A stretch of DNA of 62,455 nucleotides, taken from positions 1 to 62,455 of the forward strand of contig JAJSAM010000040.1 of assembly GCA_024274785.1 (NCBI GenBank), given 5' to 3'. This DNA comes from Planctomycetota bacterium (lineage in GTDB: Bacteria > Planctomycetota > JAJSAM01). This document shows positions 36,293 through 45,286 of the stretch, one piece after another. The position numbers and the translations under genes were made by a program. Under the pieces are notes generated by a model. It was not told where the DNA came from, did not search any database, and saw nothing but the letters and a program-made list of their open reading frames with translations. Numbering within the stretch: the stretch's first letter is position 1; every line of letters starts with the position of its first letter.

Positions 36293-37198
36293 TCAACGGC
36301 CGACCGGAGGGTAGATGTTCTCCAGCCCCTGCAGCCGCTTCAGAGCCGCCTTGGCCTTCAGCGTGCCGTAGTTGATCCCGGCCGCGTTCAGACTGGAGCC
36401 TTGCTGCATGGGGAAGCCCTCGAGCGAACTGAGGGACTTCTTGATCTGCGCCTGGACGGGAACGAAGAGCCACATGTTGTCCGCATACCAGCGGAAGTAC
36501 ATCTCAGACTCCCGGCCGGTCTTTTCGCAGGGGGCGGCCCGGAGGTTGATGATCAGGGGCCAGTTCGTGATCCGGCGCTCGCCGGTGGCGATGTTCCCCT
36601 GGATCTTCGCGAAGTGCACTTTCCAGTCCTGGAACCGAACCGCGTTCAGCTCACCGCCCTGGCCGAAATAGTAGATGGCCTCGCGCGGGCCGAACTTCTT
36701 CCGGAACTCCGGCTCCTCCTCCGCGTTCAGGTGGTAGAGGTTGCCGAAGAACTCGTCGAATCCGTGGGCGGTCGGCAGGTGCTTGTCGCGGTCGCCGAGG
36801 TGGTTCTCGCCGAACTGGCCGGACGTGTAGCCCTGCTCCTTCAGCAGGTCGGCGATGGTCGGCGCCCGGTCCGGGATTCCGTGATCGCTGCCCGGCATAC
36901 CGATGGTCAGCAGTCCGGTGCGGAAGGGGTGCTCGCCGAGGATGAAGGACGCCCGCCCGGCGGTGCAACTCTGCTGGGCGTAGAAGTCCGTGAAGAAGGC
37001 GCCTTCCTTCGCAATCCGGTCGATGTCGGGCGTCTCATAGCCCATGATGCCGTGGTTGTACGTGCTGATGTTGTGGACGCCGATGTCATCGCCCAGGATC
37101 ACAAGGATGTTCGGCTTCTTCTCCTCTGCGAATGCGTCGCCGCCGAGGATGGGCAGGAGACACAGGCAAAACGCCAGTGTCAGTGTGGAGCACCTCAT
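36293..37198 (-). pseudogene. Sulfatase with large internal in-frame deletion
   Basis: 301 residues from ATG 37198 (GGGAGG six bases upstream), with a signal peptide. The N-terminal third is a normal sulfatase: NILVILGDDIGVHNISTYNH, the formylglycine motif SCTAGRASFILG (Cys to be converted) and PTAHGFDEFFGNLYHLNAEE. The chain then runs FRKKFGPREAIYYFGQGG, i.e. directly into a C-terminal segment (NWPLIINLRA, RWYADNMWLFVPVQ) that in full-length relatives of about 550 residues lies some 200 residues later. The missing part carries the second half of the metal/sulfate site. The join falls on GPR, which I expect on both sides of the gap in intact relatives. The frame is kept, so a protein is made, but activity is unlikely. 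Confidence 0.75.
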
Positions 37199-37362
37199 TG
37201 ATTCCCTCCCGACTCTTCGTGGTTTCAAGTGATGGAACGCGGTCCTCTCGCCCCGTGGCCGCCGAATCTGGCACCATCCGCTCTTCGAAATGCGACATGT
37301 CCGCCGGGATCCGCCAAAAACCGATGACCGGCCGACCTCCTTGGGATAGCCTCACAGCCATC

Positions 37363-37758
37363 ATGAACGAGAAGCAGAAAGCAGCCCTGAAGGCCTGGTA
37401 CTCCCGCGAGAAGCTCCTCGGCCAGTTCAAGGAACTGATCGACAAGGAGGAGTGGGAGGAACTCGAGGAACACCTCCAGATGCGGTGTCTCTTCGACCTC
37501 TCCCGCCACTTCGATCTGCCCGACTACATGCGGGACGAGGAAGGCCACACGCTCTTTCCCACCAATCTGAACCCCAAGACGGACATCGAAGTCTGGCGGG
37601 ACGGCATCGAGGTGGGGTGGCAGGTGATCGAGGAGAAGTTCGGCGTGGCCCACGACGACATGCATCGGAGCATCGCGAGGGAGCAGAAGCAGGACTGGGC
37701 GCAGTTCATGGCCCGGTACGAGGCGAAGAAGGCGAAGGATCGGGGCGGAGAGCAGTGA
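37363..37758 (+). CDS. Small soluble protein of unknown function
   Basis: 131 residues, no signal or membrane segment. Helical, charge-rich: QKAALKAWYSREKLLGQFKE, DKEEWEELEEHLQM, then a compact middle with LPDYMRDEEGHTLFPTNL and a Lys/Glu-rich tail. I do not recognise the family. The gene's stop overlaps the next start (GTGA at 37755-37758), so it is translationally coupled to a thioesterase and may serve in the same acyl-CoA step. Divergent from the sulfatase. Confidence 0.7.
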   Translation: MNEKQKAALKAWYSREKLLGQFKELIDKEEWEELEEHLQMRCLFDLSRHFDLPDYMRDEEGHTLFPTNLNPKTDIEVWRDGIEVGWQVIEEKFGVAHDDMHRSIAREQKQDWAQFMARYEAKKAKDRGGEQ

Positions 37759-38156
37759 GCGTTGTCTCCCGCACCGAGGTCGAGGCGCGGTCCTATGAAC
37801 TGGATCCCTATGGCCACGTGAACAACGCCGTGTTCGTCTCCTGGCTGGAGCACGGACGCTCCGTCTACCTTCGGGAGCGCGGGATGACCTGGCAGAGTCT
37901 GCCGGAGGAATTCGGCGTGCGGGTGGTCGTGGTCCACCAGGCGATCAGCTACCGGTTGGAGATCCGCCAGGACGACCGATTGGAGGTCCGGAGCAGGATC
38001 GAGAGCTTCGGGAACACGTCCTTTCCGTTCCACCAGATGATCGTCTGCCCGGACGGCACGGTCGCCGCCGAAGGGAAGGTCGTCATGGTCTCGGTTACCC
38101 TCGACGGAAAGCCGGTGCCGGTGCCACCGGCGCTCCGCGACCGCCTCTCGAACTGA
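37755..38156 (+). CDS. Acyl-CoA thioesterase, 4HBT/YbgC type
   Basis: 133 residues from GTG 37755, overlapping the preceding stop by four bases. Hot-dog fold signature: YELDPYGHVNNAVFVSWLEH contains the Asp and the HVNN motif of the 4-hydroxybenzoyl-CoA thioesterase/FadM-YbgC class, followed by VVVVHQAISYRLEIRQDDRLEV (central strands). These enzymes hydrolyse acyl-CoA to free acid and CoA in the cytoplasm. Substrate chain length unknown. Forms a two-gene unit with 37363-37758. Confidence 0.87.
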   Translation: MSVVSRTEVEARSYELDPYGHVNNAVFVSWLEHGRSVYLRERGMTWQSLPEEFGVRVVVVHQAISYRLEIRQDDRLEVRSRIESFGNTSFPFHQMIVCPDGTVAAEGKVVMVSVTLDGKPVPVPPALRDRLSN

Positions 38157-38172
38157 TCGGCGGTCTTCGCAC

Positions 38173-38712
38173 CTACTTCTCTGGCGGATAGTTCAGAAAG
38201 AGCTTCCGCACCGCCTCGTTGATCTGCTTCTCCGAATCCGCGTAGTCGCCGACGACTCCCACCGCCTTGCCCCGCCAGACCAGCCTCTTCCGCGCGGCGT
38301 CGATGAGGTCGACGATCAGCGTGCCCTCCTCGTACTGGTAGACGTCGATGCTGCTCGGACGCCAGTAGCTGCCTCTCCATCCGTAGTAGCCGTACCCGGC
38401 GTAGCCGCTGTCGACGACTTCCGTCTTCTGCGTGGTTTTCGTGGAGTAGGCGACGATCAGGTCGGGCTGGTCCGAGGTGGGGCGGATGCCCTTGCCGGCC
38501 AGTTCCCGCTCCACCGCGTTCCGAACCCGGCGATCCAGGAGTTGACTGAATTGCACGGAGTCCGTGATCCTCTCCGCCGATGCCGGAAGCCACTGGAAGC
38601 TCCCGTATTTCGAGAAGTCGGCCTGGTCGTCGAAGTCGTGGTCGGTGGAGATCGACGAGCAGGCGGCCAGCAGGACGGCGCACAGTCCGGCGGTGAGCAG
38701 TGAACGGATCAT
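38173..38712 (-). CDS. DUF4136-type lipoprotein
   Basis: 179 residues from ATG 38712. Lipoprotein signal (LLTAGLCAVLLAACSSIST). The mature part has the DUF4136 pattern: DFSKYGSFQWLPAS, a helix QLLDRRVRNAVERELAGKGI, then LIVAYSTKTTQ, a Tyr/Gly-rich strand (SGYAGYGYYGWRGSYW), YEEGTLIVDLIDAARKRLVWRG and a closing helix with NEAVRKLFLNYP. Periplasmic, widespread, function unknown. Convergent with the thioesterase gene, 16 bases between stops. Confidence 0.87.
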   Translation of the reverse strand: MIRSLLTAGLCAVLLAACSSISTDHDFDDQADFSKYGSFQWLPASAERITDSVQFSQLLDRRVRNAVERELAGKGIRPTSDQPDLIVAYSTKTTQKTEVVDSGYAGYGYYGWRGSYWRPSSIDVYQYEEGTLIVDLIDAARKRLVWRGKAVGVVGDYADSEKQINEAVRKLFLNYPPEK

Positions 38713-38820
38713 CGAGGAGACCCTCCATCTCGAGATGTGAGAGACCAGATCATACGCCGCGGCGGCACATTCGCCACGCAACGGCTCGAGGTCGAAAGGG
38801 GCGCGATCCGTCTCCCCCCG

Positions 38821-39129
38821 CTACTCCCCGGGGTCCATCTTCTCCCGCACACTGCTGATCGCCGCCTCCATGCTGATCTCCTTGTCGGTGCGCGTGCCCA
38901 ACTTGACCATCGTGGCGATCCGGGGGGCGCCCATCTCGTGCAGGACCTCGTGACAGCGTTTCAGCGCCGCCATCACGGTGTCCCAGTCGCCTTCCACGTT
39001 GCTGCCGTGGGCGTGCAGTCGGGGATCGAGGCCGGCCTCGGTGAGGATCCGCTCGCAGGCGGCGACATAGGGGGAGAGCGACAGCCCCGTACCGATGGGG
39101 ATGACGCTGATCATCGCGGTGAGCCTCAT
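38821..39129 (-). CDS. Thiamine-binding (MTH1187/YkoF-like) protein
   Basis: 102 residues. The DUF77 pattern is clear: ISVIPIGTGLSLSPYVAAC, LHAHGSNVEGDWDTVMAALKRCHE, and RIATMVKLGTRTDKEISMEA. The family has a ferredoxin-like fold, forms tetramers and binds thiamine or related molecules in the cytoplasm; its physiological role is unclear. Start at 39129 is used, with an internal Met five codons later as the alternative. It lies 10 bases after the end of the exported gene 39140-40582 and is read in the same direction, so the two are probably co-transcribed. Confidence 0.88.
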   Translation of the reverse strand: MRLTAMISVIPIGTGLSLSPYVAACERILTEAGLDPRLHAHGSNVEGDWDTVMAALKRCHEVLHEMGAPRIATMVKLGTRTDKEISMEAAISSVREKMDPGE

Positions 39130-39139
39130 GGCGTGTCCC

Positions 39140-40582
39140 TCAACTGTATTCCGCAAGCCAGCGCCGGAACCGCGCCAGAAAAGAAGGCGGGGGACGCTTG
39201 AAGATCAGGTCGATGGTGTCGTAGATCGGTTGGGACTCGCCGTGGAAGATGAAGAACTTCGTGGCGAGGTCCGGGTGCCCCTCGGTGATGTAGCGCGCGA
39301 GGGCGTAGCCGATGACGAGTTCCTCGGCCACCAGGTCGTTCGTCTCCTTGCGGGCCACGGCCTGCAGATCGGGGGCGAGGTTGGCGTCGTAGAGGTCCCT
39401 GGCGATGAGCAGCCAGTTGGCGCCCGGAGCCTTCATCCGGCGTTCGATGTCGAACTCCGCTGCGCGCTTCGTGGTGGTGTGGATCTTCCGGGTCACGAAG
39501 ACGGTTCGCTTTGCTCCGGTGATGATCTCGTCGATGTAGAGCCCGAGCCCTTCCCAGACCCAGCCCCGTTTGGTGGAGATGTCGAACGTACCCAGCATCA
39601 GGATGCCGACCGCGTTCCGCACGGAGCCGTCGAGCCGCATCTGCTCGCTGTCCGACCACTTGAAGAAGATCCGCTTGCCCGGGATCCAGCCGGCGGTCAG
39701 CCCGAGCAGGTACCTGGTCTGCGACTCGCTGAATTCCGGGTGGTTGGTGAGGACCGTCTTCGCCTGGCGCTTTCCGGTGAGCAGGTAGAGCCCGCAGTTT
39801 TTCGGGCGGATGAAGTCGAGTCCGAAGATCGCAAAGAAGATCCTGTCCGAGGCATCCATGTACCGGAGCGTGTTCTTGATCTCGCTGTCGCCGACGGTTC
39901 CGACGCCCCGCCACCATTCGCCCTGCCAGGACGCGTTCCACTTCACGCCGAGCTTGCGCTCCGCCTCGGTCACCTGGATCCGGGTCGGGGGCTTCACCGC
40001 CGCGAGCAGGTCTTTGGCGGCGGCCTTCAGCTCCTCGTGGCGCCTCTCCGCGTTCGCGGTTTCCTTGAGCACCCAGCGTCCGCGCAACTGTGCCTCGCCC
40101 ATCATGTCCCGGGCCTTCGCGTTGTCCGGCTCCACGTGGATCACGTCGGCGAGGGCCAGGTTCCGCTCCGGAGTTTCCCGTCCGGTGTCGGTCCGCTCGA
40201 GGGCGGCGATCATCGTGTCGATGTACTCCCGGATGAGCTTTCGCACCTGCTCCTGGTAGATCGGCTCCATCTCGTCGTTGCGGTTCTGCGGCGGGCTGTA
40301 CCTGCCCTGCACCCAGTCCGCGCCGTTGCGACGGTATTTGAGCCGCTTCCGGGCTTCTCTGTGGTTCGGCTGAAACCGGAGCAGAATCTGGTAGCAGGTA
40401 TCCCGGCCGAGGAAGAGCTTGTTCTCCTGGCAGAAGGAGGCGAGGTCATCCAGCGCCGTGGCCAGTTTCTGACCGGTGGCGACGCGGACGCTCTCGATGT
40501 CTTCACCTTCTTCCGCGGCGACGCGGGCACTGCCGAGCAGGGGGAGGACGAGCAGGATCAGGGCCAGGAAGATTCTTTTCAT
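39140..40582 (-). CDS. Exported protein of unknown function
   Basis: 480 residues from ATG 40582, which opens a signal peptide (IFLALILLVLPLLGSARVAAE). Residues 30-180 look helical and TPR-like (TCYQILLRFQPNHREARKRL, ALADVIHVEPDNAKARDMM). The C-terminal half has WKWNASW-type aromatic strands and a block FGLDFIRPKNCGLYLLTGK, VWEGLGLYIDEIITGAKRTV and ELVIGYALARYITEGHPDL. It recalls the layout of exported planctomycete-type proteins with a degenerate peptidase fold, but I see no HExxH or other catalytic motif. Function not assigned. Confidence 0.75.
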   Translation of the reverse strand: MKRIFLALILLVLPLLGSARVAAEEGEDIESVRVATGQKLATALDDLASFCQENKLFLGRDTCYQILLRFQPNHREARKRLKYRRNGADWVQGRYSPPQNRNDEMEPIYQEQVRKLIREYIDTMIAALERTDTGRETPERNLALADVIHVEPDNAKARDMMGEAQLRGRWVLKETANAERRHEELKAAAKDLLAAVKPPTRIQVTEAERKLGVKWNASWQGEWWRGVGTVGDSEIKNTLRYMDASDRIFFAIFGLDFIRPKNCGLYLLTGKRQAKTVLTNHPEFSESQTRYLLGLTAGWIPGKRIFFKWSDSEQMRLDGSVRNAVGILMLGTFDISTKRGWVWEGLGLYIDEIITGAKRTVFVTRKIHTTTKRAAEFDIERRMKAPGANWLLIARDLYDANLAPDLQAVARKETNDLVAEELVIGYALARYITEGHPDLATKFFIFHGESQPIYDTIDLIFKRPPPSFLARFRRWLAEYS

Positions 40583-40851
40583 ATCGATGACTCCAGAGTC
40601 CCACACCTTGCCCAATCCGCACCGGATCAGGAAAGACTTCCTCGGCGTCTCAGGCTCCCCGGGGTCTCCCGCGGGAGAAGTTTCGTGCCCGATCCACGCC
40701 CAGAATGCTAAGGATGGAAAAAGGGGCAGGCGGCGGATGGCCGCAACGCAAGTTTTCGCGGTTCCCGTCCGATGTTCGGAGTACCGGCCCTGTTTGCCGC
40801 AGGGGAACCCCATTTTCAGCGTGGGTCTGACCAGCACGGATTGAGCGGTTC

Positions 40852-43521
40852 ATGAGCAAGAGACTCGTCATAGTGGAGTCGCCGACGAAGGCCAGGACCC
40901 TGAAGAAGTTCCTCGGCGACGAGTTCGTCGTCGAATCGAGCATCGGCCACGTGCGCGACCTTCCGGCCAATGCCGCGGAGGTTCCGGCGGCCTACAAGAA
41001 GAAGAAATGGGCCCGCCTCGGCGTCGACATCGAGAACGACTTCAAGCCTCTCTACGTCGTCAACCCGGACAAGAAGAAGAAGATCGCCGAGTTGAAGAAG
41101 CTCGTGAAGGACGCGAGTGAGGTTCTGCTCGCCACTGACGAGGACCGTGAGGGCGAGGCCATCAGCTGGCATCTCGTGGAGGTGCTGAAGCCCAGGGTCG
41201 CCACCCACCGCATGGTCTTTCACGAGATCACCAGGACGGCGATTCTGAAGGCCATCGAGGAGACGCGGGAGATCAACCAGTCGCTGGTCGGGGCCCAGGA
41301 GGCCCGGCGGATCATCGACCGGCTCTACGGCTACGAGGTCTCCCCGATCCTGTGGCGGAAGGTCGCGCCGCGTCTGTCGGCCGGCCGGGTGCAGAGCGTG
41401 GCTGTCCGCATCATCGTCGATCGCGAGCGGGCCCGGATGCGGTTTCTGTCCGGAGAGTACTGGGCGCTGTCCGCGGAGTTCGCCACGGCGGATGACGAGC
41501 GTTTCACCGCGCGCCTTTCCACCCTCGGCGGCAAGCGTGTGGCCGGGGGCAAGGACTTCGATCCCGATACCGGCAAGCTGAAGAACGAGAAGACACGTCT
41601 GATCGATGCAGCCGAGGCGGCGCAACTGCGGGCGGCACTGGCGGGCTCCGGATTCACCGTACGCTCCGCCGGGGAGAAACCGTTCAAGCGCCGCCCCGCG
41701 CCGCCGTTCACGACTTCGACCCTCCAGCAGGAGGGGAACCGGAAGCTCAAGTTCGACGCTCGCCGGACGATGCGTGCCGCCCAGAAGCTCTACGAGAGCG
41801 GCTACATTACCTACATGCGGACCGACTCGGTTTCCCTGTCGAACGAGGCGATTCGCATCGCGCGGGAGGCCATCGCCGAGAAGTTCGGCGAGAGCTATCT
41901 CCCGGACAGCCCGCGCTTCTACCGAACCAAGGTCAAGAACGCCCAGGAGGCCCACGAGGCGATCCGTCCCGCCGGGAGCCGTGTCGCACCGACGGAGCAG
42001 GTTCGCCAGAAGCTCGGTCCCGACGAGAGCCGGCTCTACGACCTCATCCGCAAGCGGACGATGGCCTGCCAGATGCAGGACGCTTCGGGTCGCCGGATGA
42101 CCCTGCAGGTTGCGGGGATGGCCGGTGATGAAGAGGCGCTCTTCAACGCGAGCGGCCAGGTCATCGACTTCCCGGGGTTCCTCCGGGTCTACGTGGAAGG
42201 CTCCGATGATCCGAAGGCCGCCCTGGACTCCCGCGACACCATCCTGCCCCCGGTGTCGGAGGGCGATGCTCTTACCGCGAAGGATTTCGAAGCCGACCAG
42301 CGTTTCACCGCGCCGCCTCCGCGCCTGACCGAGGCCACTCTGGTGAAGGCGCTCGAGGAATCGGGAATCGGCCGGCCGAGCACTTACGCCTCGATCATCG
42401 ACACCATCCAGCGCCGCGAGTACACCTTCAAGAAGGGGCAGGCGCTCGTGCCGACCTTTGTCGCATTCGCGGTGGTGCGTCTGATGGAGAAGCACTTCTC
42501 GGACCTGGTCGACACCGGGTTCACCGCGCGGATGGAGGATCGTCTCGACGCGATCTCCCGCGGTGAAGGCGAGGCGCTGCCGTACCTGAAGGAGTTCTAT
42601 CACGGCAACTCCGCACCCGGCCTTCGGGCCCTGCTCGACCAGAAGATCGAGGACATCGATCCGCGCGAGGTTTGCACGATCCGGATCGGCGAGGATGCCG
42701 AGGGACGGGAAGTCGCGGTGCGGGTCGGCAAGTTCGGACCTTACCTCAAGCGTGAGGACGCCACCGCTCCGATCCCGGACGGGACTTGCCCTGACGAACT
42801 GACGCTGTCGGTGGCGGAGGAAATGCTCGCGGCCGGGGCCAGGGCGGTGATGCCCATCGGGAACCACCCCGAGACCGGCGAGCCGATCTACCTGAAGTCC
42901 GGCCGGTTCGGCCCGTATGTCCAACTGGGAGACGCTGACAAGGAGTCGAAGAAGAGGCCGAAGATGGCTTCGCTGCTGCGTGGCTGGACACGGGAGACCA
43001 CCACCCTTCCGATGGCGCTCGACCTCCTTCGGATGCCGCGCACGGTGGGGAAGGATGCCGAAGGCAACGACGTCGTGGTCAGCCTTGGCCGGTATGGTCC
43101 GTACATCAAGCGCGGCACGGACACGAGAAGCCTCGAGGCCACCGACGATCCGCTCACCGTGAACCTCGACCGCTGCCTGCAACTCCTCGCGACGGAGAAG
43201 AAGGGCCGCCGCGGGGCATCACGGCAGGCCGCCGAGCCGATGAAGGTCTTCGAGAAGGTCGAGGCGCTCGAGGGCCAGGACATCAAACTCCTCAAGGGCC
43301 GCTATGGCCCCTACGTCACCGACGGAGAGACCAACGCCTCCCTCCCGAAGACGATCGATGACCCGCTGACCCTGACGGTCGAGCAGGCCGTCGACCTGAT
43401 CGAAACGCGCAAGGCGAAGGGCCCCGTCAAGAAGAAGCGCGCCCCTCGCAAGAAGAAGGCGGCGGCAAAGAAGAAGAAGGCTCCGGCGAAAAAGAAGGCT
43501 TCGGCGAAGAAGAAGGCCTGA
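40852..43521 (+). CDS. topA: DNA topoisomerase I
   Basis: 889 residues. Type IA topoisomerase: Toprim domain with RLVIVESPTKARTLKKFLG and ATDEDREGEAISWHL (acidic metal ligands), catalytic Tyr near 321 in SGYITYMRTDSVSLS, and GIGRPSTYASIIDTIQRREY near 505. It relaxes negative supercoils through a 5'-phosphotyrosine intermediate. The C-terminal part has TOPRIM_C-rpt units (VRVGKFGPYLKR, KSGRFGPYVQLGD, SLGRYGPYIKRG, LKGRYGPYVTDG) in place of zinc fingers, and ends in about 35 residues of Lys/Ala, a tail typical of high-GC bacteria that improves processivity. Essential, single copy. Confidence 0.96.
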   Translation: MSKRLVIVESPTKARTLKKFLGDEFVVESSIGHVRDLPANAAEVPAAYKKKKWARLGVDIENDFKPLYVVNPDKKKKIAELKKLVKDASEVLLATDEDREGEAISWHLVEVLKPRVATHRMVFHEITRTAILKAIEETREINQSLVGAQEARRIIDRLYGYEVSPILWRKVAPRLSAGRVQSVAVRIIVDRERARMRFLSGEYWALSAEFATADDERFTARLSTLGGKRVAGGKDFDPDTGKLKNEKTRLIDAAEAAQLRAALAGSGFTVRSAGEKPFKRRPAPPFTTSTLQQEGNRKLKFDARRTMRAAQKLYESGYITYMRTDSVSLSNEAIRIAREAIAEKFGESYLPDSPRFYRTKVKNAQEAHEAIRPAGSRVAPTEQVRQKLGPDESRLYDLIRKRTMACQMQDASGRRMTLQVAGMAGDEEALFNASGQVIDFPGFLRVYVEGSDDPKAALDSRDTILPPVSEGDALTAKDFEADQRFTAPPPRLTEATLVKALEESGIGRPSTYASIIDTIQRREYTFKKGQALVPTFVAFAVVRLMEKHFSDLVDTGFTARMEDRLDAISRGEGEALPYLKEFYHGNSAPGLRALLDQKIEDIDPREVCTIRIGEDAEGREVAVRVGKFGPYLKREDATAPIPDGTCPDELTLSVAEEMLAAGARAVMPIGNHPETGEPIYLKSGRFGPYVQLGDADKESKKRPKMASLLRGWTRETTTLPMALDLLRMPRTVGKDAEGNDVVVSLGRYGPYIKRGTDTRSLEATDDPLTVNLDRCLQLLATEKKGRRGASRQAAEPMKVFEKVEALEGQDIKLLKGRYGPYVTDGETNASLPKTIDDPLTLTVEQAVDLIETRKAKGPVKKKRAPRKKKAAAKKKKAPAKKKASAKKKA

Positions 43522-43533
43522 CGCCAGGATCAT

Positions 43534-43569
43534 CCCCGGGACCAGCGCGGCGCCGCGCTGGTCCCGGGG
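43534..43569 (+). terminator. topA terminator, perfect palindrome
   Basis: A perfect 18 + 18 base palindrome twelve bases after the topA stop, centred between 43551 and 43552 and starting CCCCGGGACCAGCG. As RNA it folds into a stem of about 16 pairs with a four-base turn. No T-run follows, so it may also act as a processing stop for transcript decay. Confidence 0.75.
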
Positions 43570-43603
43570 GCGTTCGCCTTCGGGTACCCGCGGACGTGAC
43601 AAA

Positions 43604-43623
43604 GCCCATCCGCCCGGATGGGC
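43604..43623 (-). terminator. Terminator of the lectin-like gene
   Basis: GCCCATCC (43604-43611) pairs with GGATGGGC (43616-43623) around four bases. On the minus strand the stem is followed by TTTGTCAC, i.e. a short U-run, 63 bases after the stop at 43687. Fits a Rho-independent terminator for the leftward gene. Confidence 0.6.
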
Positions 43624-43686
43624 CTCAAGTCACCGCCGGGAGGGGCCCGGAGCCTCCCCCTCCGGTTCTTCGATCGCGACCCGGTC

Positions 43687-44295
43687 CTAGGGCATCCGAC
43701 GGCGACGCACGCGGCCGATGGCCAGGAGCGCCAGACCCACGAGCGCCAGCGCCGAGGAGGCTGGAAGGGGGACGGCGGAACCGCCGCCCGGAACCCGTTC
43801 CACGAGGCCGAATGGTGCGCCCTGCCAGCCGTCATGTGGGTAGTTGTCCCATCCATCGGGGCTGAAGTTGAGGACGGTGTAACGATCGTTGCCGTTTCCG
43901 TAGTCGGGCTGGAGCGTCCGCCATTTCCGGTACGTGCTGCTGCTGCCATCGACCCATTCCCAGGTGCTCAGGTCGGTCCAGTAGTTCCCGGTGGGTGCGT
44001 ACAGGCCGATCCACAGGATGCCCGATGTGCTCTGCGGGAAGGTCGACATGAGCCAGTTGTTCTCGTTCAGGTCGTCGATCGTGACCAGGTGCCCGTTGTT
44101 GCTGGTCGCAACAGCTTCGGCATCGGTCCAGTTCAGCCCCCCGCCGGTGTCACTCCGCGCGATTCCGTACCAGTGGTCGTTGCCGCCGGATCCGGAATCC
44201 CACTGCGTCCAGGTAGTGATGCTGCCCGCATCCGCCTGGGAACCGGCCAGGGCCAGCACGAGCAGAAGACCGAGGGACAGGCTTCGGATTCTCAT
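43687..44295 (-). CDS. Exported C-type-lectin-like protein with PEP-CTERM-type sorting signal
   Basis: 202 residues from ATG 44295. Signal peptide (LGLLLVLALAGSQADAG), then a C-type lectin-like domain (about 35-165): GGLNWTDAEAVATSNNGHLV, ILWIGLYAPTG, TWEWVDGSSSTYRKW and WDNYPHDGW. The C-terminus is VPLPASSALALVGLALLAIG followed by RVRRRRMP. Thus motif, hydrophobic helix and basic end match the PEP-CTERM class (VPLP variant) that is cut and anchored by an exosortase. No exosortase gene is in the window. Ligand unknown. Confidence 0.85.
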   Translation of the reverse strand: MRIRSLSLGLLLVLALAGSQADAGSITTWTQWDSGSGGNDHWYGIARSDTGGGLNWTDAEAVATSNNGHLVTIDDLNENNWLMSTFPQSTSGILWIGLYAPTGNYWTDLSTWEWVDGSSSTYRKWRTLQPDYGNGNDRYTVLNFSPDGWDNYPHDGWQGAPFGLVERVPGGGSAVPLPASSALALVGLALLAIGRVRRRRMP

Positions 44296-44425
44296 CGTAT
44301 TCCTCCATTCAGATCGGCCGCCGGATCCGGATCCAGGCGGAAACCAGCGCTCTCCCCATCTATTGGCAATCAGGCCCGAAACTTTGCCGAATTCTCTCAA
44401 GCGTCTCACTGCCTGGGTGGCCGCC

Positions 44426-45184
44426 TCACGCTCCCAGCAGGTACAGGCTCAGCGCCATGACCATCGCTCCGAGGATCACCCCCAGGATCGGGGCGTGCTC
44501 GGTATCGAAGCTCTTGGCGGCCGGGACCAGTTCGTCCAGGCTGATGGCCACCATGATGCCCGCGACGAACGCCAGGAAGACGCCGAGCATGCCCTCGGTC
44601 AGGAACGGGAAGAGGACCAGGGCGGCCAGGGCGGCCCCCACCGGTTCGCTCATGCCGGAGAGCAGGGACCAGGTGAATGCCTTCTTCCGGTTGCCGGTGG
44701 CGGCGTAGATCGGCGCGGCCACGGCCATGCCCTCCGGGATGTTGTGCACGGCGATGGCGGCGGCGATGGAGATGCCGAGTTTGGCGTTCATCATCGAACC
44801 GGCGAAGGTCGCCAGTCCTTCCGGGAAGTTGTGGATGGCCATGCCGAGCGCGACCAGCACGCCGGTCCGCATCAGCTTGCCCTGCTTCTCGGTATGGTCG
44901 TGCTGGCCGATGTAGTCGTGCGGCACGAGCAGGTCGATCACGAAGATTCCGGCCATGCCGACGAAGAAGGCCAGGTGCGCCGGAAGGAAACCGATGGAGT
45001 CGATCGACTGCCTGAGCAGTTCCACGAAGGAGACGTGAATCATCACTCCCGCGGAGAAGCCGAGGGTGAAGCCCATGAAGCGGTGCCCCGGCTTCTTCAC
45101 CAGGATGCCGATCAGTCCTCCGATCCCCGTGGAGAGTCCGGCCGCGGTGGTCAGGGCGAGGGCAAATCCGATGTTCCCTTCCAA
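44426..45184 (-). CDS. zupT: ZupT-type ZIP metal transporter
   Basis: 252 residues with eight membrane segments. The ZIP signatures are visible: MIHVSFVELLRQSI in TM2, MAIHNFPEGLATFAGSM in TM4 and AIAVHNIPEGMAVAAPIY in TM5, holding the His/Asn/Glu metal ligands. The HDHTE loop between TM3 and TM4 is His-containing. ZupT takes up zinc and other divalent cations into the cytoplasm. Starts with MEGNIGFALALTT. Divergent from the cysteine desulfurase gene, with 102 bases between start codons. Complements the efflux operon at 13-20 kb in metal balance. Confidence 0.93.
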   Translation of the reverse strand: MEGNIGFALALTTAAGLSTGIGGLIGILVKKPGHRFMGFTLGFSAGVMIHVSFVELLRQSIDSIGFLPAHLAFFVGMAGIFVIDLLVPHDYIGQHDHTEKQGKLMRTGVLVALGMAIHNFPEGLATFAGSMMNAKLGISIAAAIAVHNIPEGMAVAAPIYAATGNRKKAFTWSLLSGMSEPVGAALAALVLFPFLTEGMLGVFLAFVAGIMVAISLDELVPAAKSFDTEHAPILGVILGAMVMALSLYLLGA

Positions 45185-45248
45185 GGGCTAGGCCCTCCCG
45201 GTTCCGATGCGAGGTGTTCCGTGTCTCATGCAGTGAGTCTAACCGGCG

Positions 45249-45278
45249 CCGGGAGCGGTACAATCACACCGCTCCCGG
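45249..45278 (+). promoter_or_regulatory. Hairpin overlapping the ribosome-binding site of the desulfurase gene
   Basis: CCGGGAGCGGT (45249-45259) pairs perfectly with ACCGCTCCCGG (45268-45278) around an eight-base loop. The Shine-Dalgarno sequence GGAGGAG (45277-45283) starts in the last two bases of the stem, and the ATG is at 45287. A stem this stable next to the ribosome site should reduce translation, or it could be an operator for a dimeric repressor in the zupT-desulfurase spacer. Confidence 0.55.
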
Positions 45279-45286
45279 AGGAGAAC

